A DNA stretch of 64,000 bases, from assembly GCA_905208635.1 (NCBI GenBank), contig CAJLPX010000002.1:70635-134634 (forward strand), given 5' to 3'. The position numbers were made by a program, and so were the translations under genes. Shown here one piece after another: positions 31,333 to 39,212 of the stretch. Source of the DNA: an uncultured Collinsella sp. Lineage in GTDB: Bacteria; Actinomycetota; Coriobacteriia; Coriobacteriales; Coriobacteriaceae. The notes under the pieces are model-generated. The model was not told where the DNA came from. It did not search any database and was given only the letters and a program-made list of their open reading frames with translations. Numbering within the stretch: the first letter of the stretch is position 1; each line of letters starts with the position of its first letter.

Positions 31333-31947
31333 ATGAAACTTGGTTGCGTCATTATGGCTTCGGGCGAGGGCAAGCGATTTGGCTCTAACAAGATGCTCGC
31401 CGATATCTATGGCGAGCCGCTGATTGCCCGGACCATTGATTCGGTTCCCCGGGGCTTTGACGTCGTGGTTTCGACGCGTTGGCCCGAGGCCGCTCAGATT
31501 TGTGATGACAAGCATTGCCCGTGCGTGCTGCACGATGGCGAGCTGCGCAGCGAAAGCGTCCGTGCGGGCCTTTCGTGGGGAGTCGAACGCAACTGGAAAG
31601 GTTGCCTCTTTTTGCCGGGTGACCAGCCGCTCGTGAGTTCGGATTCTTTTGAGGCTATGGTTCGTGCATTTGACGAGCGTGGCCGCAGGCATCCGGTGCG
31701 TCTTGCGTGCAACGGTGAGCCTTCGAGCCCGGTGCTCTTTCCGGCGGAACTGTTCGATGCACTTATGTGTCTTGAGGGTAAGGACGGCGGCGGTTCGATT
31801 CTCAAGGACCGTACCGACGTGGTGCTGGTCGAGGCGCGTGCCTACGAGCTGTGGGACGTCGATACCGTCAAGGGACAGCGACGCATAACGGAGCATATCG
31901 CCGCCTGCTCGTATTTTGATCGCGTGGCCAACTGCATCAATCAATAA
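31333..31947 (+). CDS. MocA-like molybdenum cofactor cytidylyltransferase
   Basis: A 204-residue nucleotidyltransferase of the MobA/MocA fold. The NTP loop is IMASGEGKRFGSNKMLADI (residues about 9-27) and the metal aspartate is in LFLPGDQPLVS. The terminal glycine-rich GKDGGGSILKD block also fits. Family members attach CMP or GMP to molybdopterin; beside xdh-type genes a CMP-transferring MocA is expected, and the selenium-linked clusters often contain such a gene. The ATG at 31333 follows GGGGAGGTATCGCC. It precedes hyuA by 8 bp, so they are co-transcribed. Confidence 0.82.
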   Translation: MKLGCVIMASGEGKRFGSNKMLADIYGEPLIARTIDSVPRGFDVVVSTRWPEAAQICDDKHCPCVLHDGELRSESVRAGLSWGVERNWKGCLFLPGDQPLVSSDSFEAMVRAFDERGRRHPVRLACNGEPSSPVLFPAELFDALMCLEGKDGGGSILKDRTDVVLVEARAYELWDVDTVKGQRRITEHIAACSYFDRVANCINQ

Positions 31948-31955
31948 GGAGCAAC

Positions 31956-33323
31956 ATGATCATTATCAAAAACGGCGCGCTCGTGACGCCCCAGGGGCTT
32001 CGCCGCGCCGATCTTGCCATGGAGGGCGACAAGATTGTGCGGATTGCCGCGGCAATCGAGCCGGGCGCCGACGATACTGTCGAGGATGCCGCGGGCTGCT
32101 GGGTGTTTCCCGGCTTTATCGACGGCCACACGCACATGCAGTGCTGGACTGGCATGGATTGGACGGCCGATAGCTTTGAGACCGGTACGCGTGCGGCTGC
32201 CTGCGGCGGCACGACGACCATCGTGGACTACGCGACAGCCGATCGCGGCGTGACCATGCCCGATGCCTTGGCCGAGTGGCATCGCCGCGCCGACGGAACC
32301 TGCACGGCCAACTACGCCTTCCATATGGCGCTTGCCGAGTGGAATGAGCGCAATCGCGCCGATCTTTCGGCCATGCGCGAGGCGGGCGTATCGTCGTTCA
32401 AGACCTACTTTGCCTATGACCACCTGCGCTTGGACGATGCCGAGACGCTCGAGGTGCTGGAGGAGCTCAAGCGCGTAGGCGGTATCCTGTGCGTGCATTG
32501 CGAGAACGGCACGCTCGTGAACGAGCTGCAGAAGCGCGTGTTTGAGCAGGGTATCCACGGGCCCGAGGGCCATGCGCTCAGCCGTCCGGATGTGTGCGAG
32601 GCCGAGGCAGTGAGCCGTCTGCTATATCTGGCGCACTTGGCCGGGGATGCTCCGGTCAACGTGGTGCACCTTTCGACCAAGCTGGGGCTCGAGGCCATTC
32701 GCGCTGCCAAGGCGCGCGGGCAGAAGAGCATCTATGTCGAGACCTGTCCTCAATATCTGATGCTCGACGATACGCGCTACTTGGAGCAGGGCGAGGACGG
32801 CTTTGCGGGCGCCAAGTATGTGATGAGCCCGCCGCTGCGCCATGCGGGTGACCGTGCGGCACTGCGCGAGGCGCTTGTGGCTGGCGAGATCGATACTATT
32901 GCGACCGATCATTGCAGCTTTAACCTGCACGGGCAAAAGGACCGAGGACGCGATGATTTCCGCGCGATTCCCAACGGCGGGCCCGGCGTGGAGCATCGTC
33001 CCGTTGCGATTGCCACGAGCTTTGAGGGACAGCTGGGTCCCGAGGATCTGTGCCGCTTGATGAGCGAGAATCCGGCGCGCGTTTTTGGCATGTATCCGCG
33101 CAAGGGCTGTCTTGCCGAGGGCGCCGATGCCGACGTGTGCGTGTGGGATCCGTGCGCGCGTTGGACGATCAGCGCCGCGACGCAGCATCAGGCCGTGGAC
33201 TACACGCCGCTCGAGGGCTTTGAGGCACATGGCCGCGCCAAGGCCGTGTTTGTGAACGGCGTGCTGGCGGCACGCGACGGCGAGCCCACCGGAGCCCAAC
33301 CCGGCCGCTACGTGCCCCGCTAA
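31956..33323 (+). CDS. hyuA: Hydantoinase/dihydropyrimidinase HyuA
   Basis: A 455-residue amidohydrolase that opens cyclic diamide rings. Metal ligands are in FPGFIDGHTHMQCW (HxH near residues 59-61), the carboxylated lysine is Lys149 in SSFKTYFAYDHL, and further ligands lie in CVHCENG and NVVHLSTKLG; the catalytic aspartate is in DTIATDHCSF. In E. coli hyuA lies in the ygeX-ygeY-ygeW region, and a ring-opening hydrolase is required in a non-oxidative purine route. It starts 8 bp after the MocA-like gene and converges on yqeC. Confidence 0.92.
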   Translation: MIIIKNGALVTPQGLRRADLAMEGDKIVRIAAAIEPGADDTVEDAAGCWVFPGFIDGHTHMQCWTGMDWTADSFETGTRAAACGGTTTIVDYATADRGVTMPDALAEWHRRADGTCTANYAFHMALAEWNERNRADLSAMREAGVSSFKTYFAYDHLRLDDAETLEVLEELKRVGGILCVHCENGTLVNELQKRVFEQGIHGPEGHALSRPDVCEAEAVSRLLYLAHLAGDAPVNVVHLSTKLGLEAIRAAKARGQKSIYVETCPQYLMLDDTRYLEQGEDGFAGAKYVMSPPLRHAGDRAALREALVAGEIDTIATDHCSFNLHGQKDRGRDDFRAIPNGGPGVEHRPVAIATSFEGQLGPEDLCRLMSENPARVFGMYPRKGCLAEGADADVCVWDPCARWTISAATQHQAVDYTPLEGFEAHGRAKAVFVNGVLAARDGEPTGAQPGRYVPR

Positions 33324-33336
33324 CGGGAAGACCGCC

Positions 33337-33409
33337 GGGGTAGCTAATTTGGGAGATGATTTTTTGGGACGGGGTAGCAAAAAGAGCCCCGTCCCAAATT
33401 TGCTACCCC
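33337..33409. terminator. Overlapping hairpins between converging hyuA and yqeC
   Basis: An inner hairpin pairs TTGGGACGGGG (33364-33374) with CCCCGTCCCAA (33387-33397). An outer one pairs 33337-33353 with 33393-33409 at 16 of 17 positions, reusing bases 33393-33397, so the two cannot form together. The pair of genes converges here, so a two-way terminator is the simplest reading. Confidence 0.65.
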
Positions 33410-34140
33410 TGGAGGCTGGTGGCGATGAGGGGGCGGTTGAGGGCTGCCTCGAAGCGATCTGCCATTGTTGGGTCGGCAAGCGTGTCGGCTTGGTTGAGCA
33501 TGATACGGGCATTGTTGAGGTTCAGCATCTGCAGCTCGGCATTGAGCACCTGGGCGACGCGCTCTGGGGTGGCAGCGTCGGTGGGCTCGCAGCCGCAGCG
33601 CTCGCAGAAGAGCTCGGGGCGGTGGACAACCTCGGCGACGGGCTTGCCCAGCCCCGAGGCGCCGACGACCCAGACAACGTTTGTCGCGGCGGCGGGAATT
33701 ACCGGCTCCCAGGCGGCATGTGCCTTGAGCGGGAGTCGCTTGCTGCCATCTGCCTCGGCCAACACATAGTCAAAGCGCTGCGCCAGCTGGTCGAGCGGCT
33801 CAGCGGGGGCGGAGAGCTTGCCTGTCTCCGGGTCCAAAACACCCGTCTGGCAGATGCTTCCGCGGACAAGTCCCGCGCATGCCTCGCAGGTGCAGCCGGG
33901 AACATGTAGGGTCCCCGGCTTCCAAGGCGCGGCGTCCAGGCGACGGCTCGACCCGTCCCATGGCACGCCGGCGACGGGAAACATGTGCGTGGTGGTACAG
34001 AGGAGCACGCGGCCGCCAGCGCGCATGAGCTCGAGACCCAGCGTCTTCAGCAGCGTCGACTTGCCGCCACTGCCGATAATCGCGGTAATGCCCGGCTCGA
34101 TCCTGAGCGCGGAGGCAAGATTGCCGCTAACCGTTTCCAT
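33403..34140 (-). CDS. yqeC: Selenium cofactor biosynthesis protein YqeC
   Basis: A 245-residue protein with an N-terminal P-loop, ITAIIGSGGKSTLLKTL (about residues 18-34), and the conserved LLCTTTHMF that follows. FDYVLAEADGSKRLPLKAHA (about 130-150) is the family signature. YqeC is restricted to genomes with selenium-dependent molybdenum hydroxylases and is thought to act in making or inserting the labile selenium cofactor; the reaction is unknown. It is divergent from yqeB, with an AT-rich 102-bp gap between them, and overlaps the hairpin shared with hyuA. Confidence 0.88.
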   Translation of the reverse strand: METVSGNLASALRIEPGITAIIGSGGKSTLLKTLGLELMRAGGRVLLCTTTHMFPVAGVPWDGSSRRLDAAPWKPGTLHVPGCTCEACAGLVRGSICQTGVLDPETGKLSAPAEPLDQLAQRFDYVLAEADGSKRLPLKAHAAWEPVIPAAATNVVWVVGASGLGKPVAEVVHRPELFCERCGCEPTDAATPERVAQVLNAELQMLNLNNARIMLNQADTLADPTMADRFEAALNRPLIATSLQG

Positions 34141-34242
34141 CTGTTCACCGCCGTATAATACTGTGATAATAAATAATCATCAGAGTAGCGGTCGAACCGC
34201 TTTTGCTCTGCTCAAACCGTAGCACAGGGAGGTGCCCCGGGA
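34141..34242. promoter_or_regulatory. Divergent yqeC/yqeB promoter region
   Basis: The 102-bp gap carries TATAAT at 34154-34159 and an AT-rich palindromic stretch GATAATAAATAATCATC at 34165-34181, weakly similar to the Fur-box-like site at 10898. A hairpin AGCGGTCGAACCGCT follows at 34187-34201. Assignment of the -10 to either gene is uncertain. Confidence 0.45.
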
Positions 34243-35037
34243 ATGCTCGTTTATGTTCGCGGCGCCGGCGATATCGCCACGGGCGTCGCCGCTCGCTTGG
34301 TGCGCTCCGGCGTGTCGGTCGTTATGGCCGATATCGCGGTTCCCACGTGCATCCGCCGCACAATCAGTTTTTGCGAGGCCATTCGCCTGGGTGAGGTCGA
34401 GGTCGAAGGCATTCGCGCTCGCTTGGCACAGACGCCGGCTGAGGCGCTCGAGATTACCAAAGCGGGAGACGTCGCCGTTGTGGTGGACCCCCAGGCCAAG
34501 ATGCTCGGCGAGCTGAAACCCGCTGCCGTGGTCGACGCGATTCTGGCCAAGCGCAACTTGGGCACCGCGCGCGACATGGCGCCTGCCGTTATCGCCGTGG
34601 GGCCGGGCTTTACCGCGCCGGTTGACTGCGACGCCGTGGTCGAGACCATGCGCGGGCATTTTCTCGGCCGTGTCATTACCCAAGGTTCGCCCCAGCCCAA
34701 CACGGGCGTGCCGGGCATTATCGCCGGCTATGGCAAGGAGCGTGTTATCCACAGCCCCGCCGCCGGCGTGTTTCGGTCCGACCGCGCAATCGGCGACATC
34801 GTGAGCGCCGGAGACGTGATTGGCTACGCGGGCGATACGCCCATGTGCACGCAGATCAATGGCTGTCTGCGCGGGCTTTTGGCGAACGGCGTGCAGGTGA
34901 CTGAGGGCTTTAAATGCGCCGATGTCGATCCGCGCGGCGATGCCAGCTATATCAACTACATTTCGGACAAGGCGACGTCGGTCGGCGGCGGTGTGCTCGA
35001 GGCGCTCGCTATGCTCACCGGTGTCTTTAGAGGATAG
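34243..35037 (+). CDS. yqeB: Selenium-dependent molybdenum hydroxylase accessory protein YqeB
   Basis: A 264-residue Rossmann-type protein of the EF2563/YqeB family, found only with selenium-dependent molybdenum hydroxylases. It begins with the nucleotide loop VRGAGDIATGVAARLVRSG, and shows the family blocks VIAVGPGFTAPVDCDAVVE and RGHFLGRVI. Its biochemical role is unknown. The ATG follows GGGAGGTGCCCCGGG. The xdhC gene starts 9 bp after its stop, so the two are co-translated. Confidence 0.88.
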   Translation: MLVYVRGAGDIATGVAARLVRSGVSVVMADIAVPTCIRRTISFCEAIRLGEVEVEGIRARLAQTPAEALEITKAGDVAVVVDPQAKMLGELKPAAVVDAILAKRNLGTARDMAPAVIAVGPGFTAPVDCDAVVETMRGHFLGRVITQGSPQPNTGVPGIIAGYGKERVIHSPAAGVFRSDRAIGDIVSAGDVIGYAGDTPMCTQINGCLRGLLANGVQVTEGFKCADVDPRGDASYINYISDKATSVGGGVLEALAMLTGVFRG

Positions 35038-35046
35038 AAGGCGGCA

Positions 35047-36090
35047 ATGGAAAAGCTCGATGTTGTGAATGCGGCGCTTGCCGCCTTGCGTGCTGGTGAG
35101 ACGTGCGAACTGGTGGTAGTGGCCGGCACGGCAGGGTCGTCACCGCGCGGCGTGGGCGCCTGGATGGCCGTCTTTGCCGATGGCAGCCAGGCGGGCACTA
35201 TCGGCGGTGGCAAGATTGAACTCTTTGCGCTGGATGAGGCACGCGAGCTCCTGAGCGCGGGACAGTCGCGTCTGGTCCGCTACACTATGGGCGGCGAGAA
35301 CTCCGATACCGGCATGATCTGCGGCGGAGCCATCTGCTTGTGCTACCTGCATCTGGATGCGACCCAGGTACCGTTGTTCCAGGAAATTGCCGACGTCTTG
35401 GCCTATCGGCGCATCGGCGACTTCGTCATCGACTTTGAGCCGTTTGTCGCGAGCGCGCTCGAGGGCGATGTGGCCGAGTACCATGGCGAGGAATCGCGCC
35501 GTACCATTGCGGGCTGCCCCGGGCTTTCGCTGGTGGAGGAGGGGAGTAAGGTCAGCTACACCAACGCGGCCTCCGAGATTCCCGTGGCGCACGTCGAGAC
35601 GCTCTGCCCCGAGGGCCTGACTTATATCTTTGGCTGCGGCCACGTGGGCGCTGCGACGGCGCGGGTGCTCACGGCGGCGGGTTTTGCCGTCGTGGCCTGC
35701 GACGACCGCCCCGGCACGCTGACCCCCGAATGGGTGCCCGGTGTCTACGACCGTCGTCTGGTCGACTACAAGAACCTGAGCGAGCAGTGCCCAATCGGCC
35801 CGCGCGACCTGGTGGTCGTTGCCACAGCAGGCCACAAGTCCGATATCGACGTGGTGATTCAGGCCATGCGCGCCAAACCCGCCTATCTGGGCTGTCTGGG
35901 TTCGCGCCGCAAGACGGCCTTTGTGCGCGCCCGCCTGGAGCAGGAGGGCTTTACGCAGGACCAGATCGACGAGCTGCACCTGCCGATCGGCGTTGCCATC
36001 GAGGCCGAGGACCCCGAGGAGATCGCCATCTCCATAGCCGCCGAGATGATCCACCTGCGCCGCACCAAGCTCGTCCCCCGCAAGCGCTAA
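35047..36090 (+). CDS. xdhC: XdhC/CoxI family molybdenum cofactor insertion protein
   Basis: A 347-residue XdhC-type chaperone. The N-terminal XdhC_CoxI domain shows VVVAGTAGSSPRGVGAWMAV (about residues 19-38) and GTIGGGKIE; the C-terminal Rossmann domain has IFGCGHVGAATARVL (about 197-211) and the terminal IGVAIEAEDPEEIAISIAAE segment. XdhC binds molybdenum cofactor and delivers it, in sulphurated or selenated form, to the hydroxylase, here presumably XdhD. A methionine-poor cysteine-bearing stretch GMICGGAICLCYLH may contact the cofactor. It follows yqeB by 9 bp. Confidence 0.9.
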   Translation: MEKLDVVNAALAALRAGETCELVVVAGTAGSSPRGVGAWMAVFADGSQAGTIGGGKIELFALDEARELLSAGQSRLVRYTMGGENSDTGMICGGAICLCYLHLDATQVPLFQEIADVLAYRRIGDFVIDFEPFVASALEGDVAEYHGEESRRTIAGCPGLSLVEEGSKVSYTNAASEIPVAHVETLCPEGLTYIFGCGHVGAATARVLTAAGFAVVACDDRPGTLTPEWVPGVYDRRLVDYKNLSEQCPIGPRDLVVVATAGHKSDIDVVIQAMRAKPAYLGCLGSRRKTAFVRARLEQEGFTQDQIDELHLPIGVAIEAEDPEEIAISIAAEMIHLRRTKLVPRKR

Positions 36091-36217
36091 TCGCATCCCA
36101 CATGAGCTGCCCCAGCCCTCTGCCGCATGCGGGTCAAAATGCTACCTGTGTCATATGCCCTATAATGTCCGACCGTTGAGCGGCATGGGGCCGCTGCTTA
36201 AGGTATGGGAGGCGCAA

Positions 36218-37531
36218 ATGGCAGAGTCGGCAGCAGGGGATGCCCTGTTCGAGCGTACGGGAAAAGTTTCGTTTGTGCAGGTATTACCCCATGCGCTGCA
36301 GCATGTGCTGGCGGCATTCGCTGGTATCGTCACGCCCGCCATCATTATCGCGTCGGTCTGTGGCTTTACCCCTCAAGAGGAAGCCGCTGTCATCCAGGCG
36401 TCGCTCGTCCTCTCGGCGCTCGACATTTTCCTTCAACAGTTCCCCATAAAAGGTGTCGTCGGTTCGGGCCTGCCCATCGTGATGGGCGCGAGCTTCACCT
36501 TCGTGCCGGCGCTCAAGGCGGTCGGTCTTGAGCTCGGCTTTGAGGCCGTGCTGGGCGCCCAGGTAATCGGCGGCGCGCTCGTCGTGCTCTTCGGCCTGCT
36601 GTTTAGGCGTGTGAGCTTTCTGTTCCCGGCCCCGGTGCTTGGCACCGTCATCTTTGTCATTGGCCTGTCGTTATGCCCAGTGGCAGTTGCCTCCATGGCG
36701 GGCGGGGAGGGCGCTGCCGATTTTGGCAGTGTCACCAACTGGGCCGTCGCGCTCGTGACGTTTGTCGTCACCTTTATGGCCGGCAACTATGGCAAGGGCG
36801 CGCTCAAGCTGGGCAGCATCCTGGCCGGCATCTGCGCGGGCTTTGTTTTGGCTGCGGTGCTGGGCATGGTCGATTTCTCGGCAATCGCGACCGCCAGCTG
36901 GTTTGCTCCGCCGGCACTTGGCACTCATCGTCTGGTGTTCGACCCGGCCGCGTGCGCCGTCGTGGGCGTTGTCGCCATTGTTAACGCTGTGCAGGTCATG
37001 GGCGAGTTTGCCGCCGTGTCGTCCGCTGCGCTCGATACCCCTGCGACCGATAGCCAGATCTCGGGTGGCCTGATCGCCAACGGCCTGGTCGGTATGCTGT
37101 CGGGCTTTTTGGGCGGCGTCCCCACGGCAACCTTTGGCCAGAATGTGGGCATCATCGCCGAGAACAAGGTCGTCAACCGCATGGTCTTTACGCTTGCCGC
37201 CGCCATCTTGCTCATCGCGGGCCTGCTGCCCAAGTGCGCGGCAGTGCTCACGTCCATTCCGCAGCCGGTAATCGGCGGCGCCACCATTGGCGTGTTCGCG
37301 ACCATCGGCATGAATGGCGTGGTCATGTTTGCCCGCCACGGCCTGTCTCAGCGCGATACCACGCTCATGGGTCTCTCTATCGCCTTTGGCACGGGCATTG
37401 AGCGCACGGCCGGCGCGCTTGCCGGCGCGGGTTTCCCGGCATGGGTCGGCACCGTCTTCGGCGGATCCTCAATTGCCGTCGCCGCGCTTGTCGCCGTCGT
37501 CCTCAACCTGGTCCTGCCCCACCAAAAATAA
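36218..37531 (+). CDS. NCS2 nucleobase permease, block B
   Basis: A 437-residue inner-membrane purine permease related to the block A protein. It keeps ALQHVLAAFAGIVTPAII with the conserved QH, PTATFGQNVGIIAENKVVN as the signature loop, and QPVIGGATIGVFATIGMNGV. About 12-14 membrane segments are visible. I chose the ATG at 36218 behind GGGAGGC rather than longer in-frame forms. A TATAAT box at 36161-36166 suggests its own promoter. Two different purine permeases bracket the locus, which may reflect separate substrates such as xanthine and urate. Confidence 0.88.
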   Translation: MAESAAGDALFERTGKVSFVQVLPHALQHVLAAFAGIVTPAIIIASVCGFTPQEEAAVIQASLVLSALDIFLQQFPIKGVVGSGLPIVMGASFTFVPALKAVGLELGFEAVLGAQVIGGALVVLFGLLFRRVSFLFPAPVLGTVIFVIGLSLCPVAVASMAGGEGAADFGSVTNWAVALVTFVVTFMAGNYGKGALKLGSILAGICAGFVLAAVLGMVDFSAIATASWFAPPALGTHRLVFDPAACAVVGVVAIVNAVQVMGEFAAVSSAALDTPATDSQISGGLIANGLVGMLSGFLGGVPTATFGQNVGIIAENKVVNRMVFTLAAAILLIAGLLPKCAAVLTSIPQPVIGGATIGVFATIGMNGVVMFARHGLSQRDTTLMGLSIAFGTGIERTAGALAGAGFPAWVGTVFGGSSIAVAALVAVVLNLVLPHQK

Positions 37532-37545
37532 CGCCCCATATATGA

Positions 37546-37610
37546 GTTGCGGTGTAATACGGACTGTTTAAGCTTGTTAAGCCATCAAACAGTCTCTATT
37601 TCACCGCAAC
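37546..37610. repeat. 65-nt symmetrical palindrome after the permease gene
   Basis: GTTGCGGTG (37546-37554) pairs with CACCGCAAC (37602-37610) and GACTGTTT (37562-37569) with AAACAGTC (37587-37594); the unpaired gaps are 7 nt on each side. The right end is followed by TGCTTTTT, so it may terminate the permease transcript. Confidence 0.75.
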
Positions 37611-37838
37611 TGCTTTTTGGGACCCATTTGTGCGGGGGAGTTGTGGAGTTGTGCAGGCAGACGAGGTTTTTCTGGAAATACGCACCCAATGCGCGTATAG
37701 TACCGATTGTTTTGTCGGCTCCTGCTGCGTCGAGTCCAAACCGTAAAATGCCATGAGCGGCGCGGATGCAGTCAGGAGGCACGAGGACAACCCACCGTGG
37801 CCACGCCCCGTGCTTAAAACCCCAAGAAGGAGTGAACA
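37611..37838 (+). promoter_or_regulatory. Upstream region of the ribosomal cluster
   Basis: No gene was found between the palindrome and rplE. TATAGT at 37696-37701 is a candidate -10 box; no good -35 box was seen. There is no trace of rplX, which normally precedes rplE. The ribosome site AAGAAGGAGTGAAC lies just before rplE. Confidence 0.45.
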
Positions 37839-38396
37839 ATGGCAGAAGAGAAGTATGTGCCGCGTCTGAAGACCAAGTACAACAACGAGGTCAAGCAGCA
37901 GCTTCAGGACAAGTTCCAGTACGAGAACGTCATGATGATCCCCAAGTTTGAGAAGATCGTCGTGAACATGGGTGTCGGCGAGGCCGCTACCGATTCCAAG
38001 GCCATCGACGGTGCCGTGCGCGACCTGCGCGCCATCACCGGCCAGCAGCCGATGATCACCCGTGCCCGCAAGTCCATCGCTACCTTCCGCCTGCGCGCTG
38101 GTATGCCGATCGGCTGCAAGGTTACCCTGCGTGGCGACCGTATGTGGGAGTTCTTCGATCGTCTGACCTCCGTCGCGATCCCCCGTATCCGCGACTTCCG
38201 CGGCATCTCCGCCAAGAGCTTCGACGGCCGTGGTAACTTCTCCATGGGCGTCACCGAGCAGCTCATCTTCCCCGAGATCGACTTCGACTCCGTCGATCAC
38301 CAGCGTGGTATGGACATCACTTTCGTGACCACCGCCAACACCGATGAGGAGGCCAAGGCCCTTCTGGACGCCTTCGGTTTCCCGTTCAAGAAATAG
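37839..38396 (+). CDS. rplE: 50S ribosomal protein L5 (uL5)
   Basis: A 185-residue uL5, which binds 5S rRNA in the central protuberance. Family blocks include KFEKIVVNMGVGEA, the GQQPMITRARKSIATFRLR strand-loop and IPRIRDFRGISAKSFDGRGN. It is the first gene of the ribosomal cluster here; the usual rplN-rplX upstream pair is missing. An 80-bp gap with a hairpin of GCGCCG/CGGCGT type separates it from rpsN. Confidence 0.96.
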   Translation: MAEEKYVPRLKTKYNNEVKQQLQDKFQYENVMMIPKFEKIVVNMGVGEAATDSKAIDGAVRDLRAITGQQPMITRARKSIATFRLRAGMPIGCKVTLRGDRMWEFFDRLTSVAIPRIRDFRGISAKSFDGRGNFSMGVTEQLIFPEIDFDSVDHQRGMDITFVTTANTDEEAKALLDAFGFPFKK

Positions 38397-38475
38397 GTTC
38401 ACCTGCCCTATAAGCGCCGTTCCCACAAGGGGGCGGCGTTTGGGGCGAACAATACTCTATGTGAGGAGGATATAA

Positions 38476-38661
38476 GTGGCTAAGACATCGATGATCGTCA
38501 AGTGCAATCGCAAGCAGAAGTTCTCTACTCGTGAGTACACGCGCTGCCAGCGCTGCGGCCGTCCGCACTCTGTGTACCGCAAGTTCGGCCTGTGCCGTGT
38601 CTGCTTCCGCGAGCTTGCACTCAAGGGCGAGCTTCCCGGCGTTAAGAAGGCCAGCTGGTAA
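38476..38661 (+). CDS. rpsN: 30S ribosomal protein S14 type Z (uS14, zinc form)
   Basis: A 61-residue short uS14 with four zinc cysteines in CQRCGRPHSVYRKFGLCRVC, the C+ form common in Gram-positive bacteria and Actinobacteria. The start is GTG at 38476 behind GAGGAGGATATAA. It acts in the 30S head near uS3 and uS10. Confidence 0.95.
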   Translation: MAKTSMIVKCNRKQKFSTREYTRCQRCGRPHSVYRKFGLCRVCFRELALKGELPGVKKASW

Positions 38662-38780
38662 GTCACTACCAGCGTTTCAAGCATCCGTTTGGAACAGGGA
38701 AAACGCGCTAAAAAGGCTTTGCCGTTAAGGGCGGCGAAGAACCAAGAGCACGTGTTCATCAAGAACGAAGGAGAATCTGT

Positions 38781-39179
38781 ATGAACCTTACAGACCCGAT
38801 CGCAGATATGCTTACGCGCATCCGTAACGCTAACTCTGTGAACAAGGCCACGGTCTCCATGCCGAGCAGCAAGAAGCTCGTCGAGATCGCTCGTGTTCTG
38901 CACGAGGAGGGCTACATCGAGGGCTACGATGTCGAGGACACCGTTCCCCAGAAGACTCTGCACATCACGCTTAAGTATGGTCCCAAGAAGGCTAAGGTCA
39001 TCAACGGCATCCGCCGCATTTCCAAGCCGGGCCTGCGTAAGTACACCGGCGTTGCCGACATGCCCCGCGTCCGCGGCGGCCTTGGTACCGCCATTATTTC
39101 CACCAGCCATGGCGTCATGACCGACCGCGATGCTCGCAAGCACAACGTCGGCGGCGAGATCATCGCTTACGTCTGGTAA
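38781..39179 (+). CDS. rpsH: 30S ribosomal protein S8 (uS8)
   Basis: A 132-residue uS8 that binds helix 21 of 16S rRNA. It starts MNLTDPIADMLTRIRNANSV and ends with the conserved TSHGVMTDREAR-like segment (HGVMTDRDARKHNVGGE). In E. coli S8 represses the spc operon by binding near rplE. The ATG at 38781 follows AAGGAGAATCTGT, 119 bp after rpsN. Confidence 0.96.
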   Translation: MNLTDPIADMLTRIRNANSVNKATVSMPSSKKLVEIARVLHEEGYIEGYDVEDTVPQKTLHITLKYGPKKAKVINGIRRISKPGLRKYTGVADMPRVRGGLGTAIISTSHGVMTDRDARKHNVGGEIIAYVW

Positions 39180-39212
39180 TTCGCTCGGTAGGTAGAAGGA
39201 AAGGAGATCACC

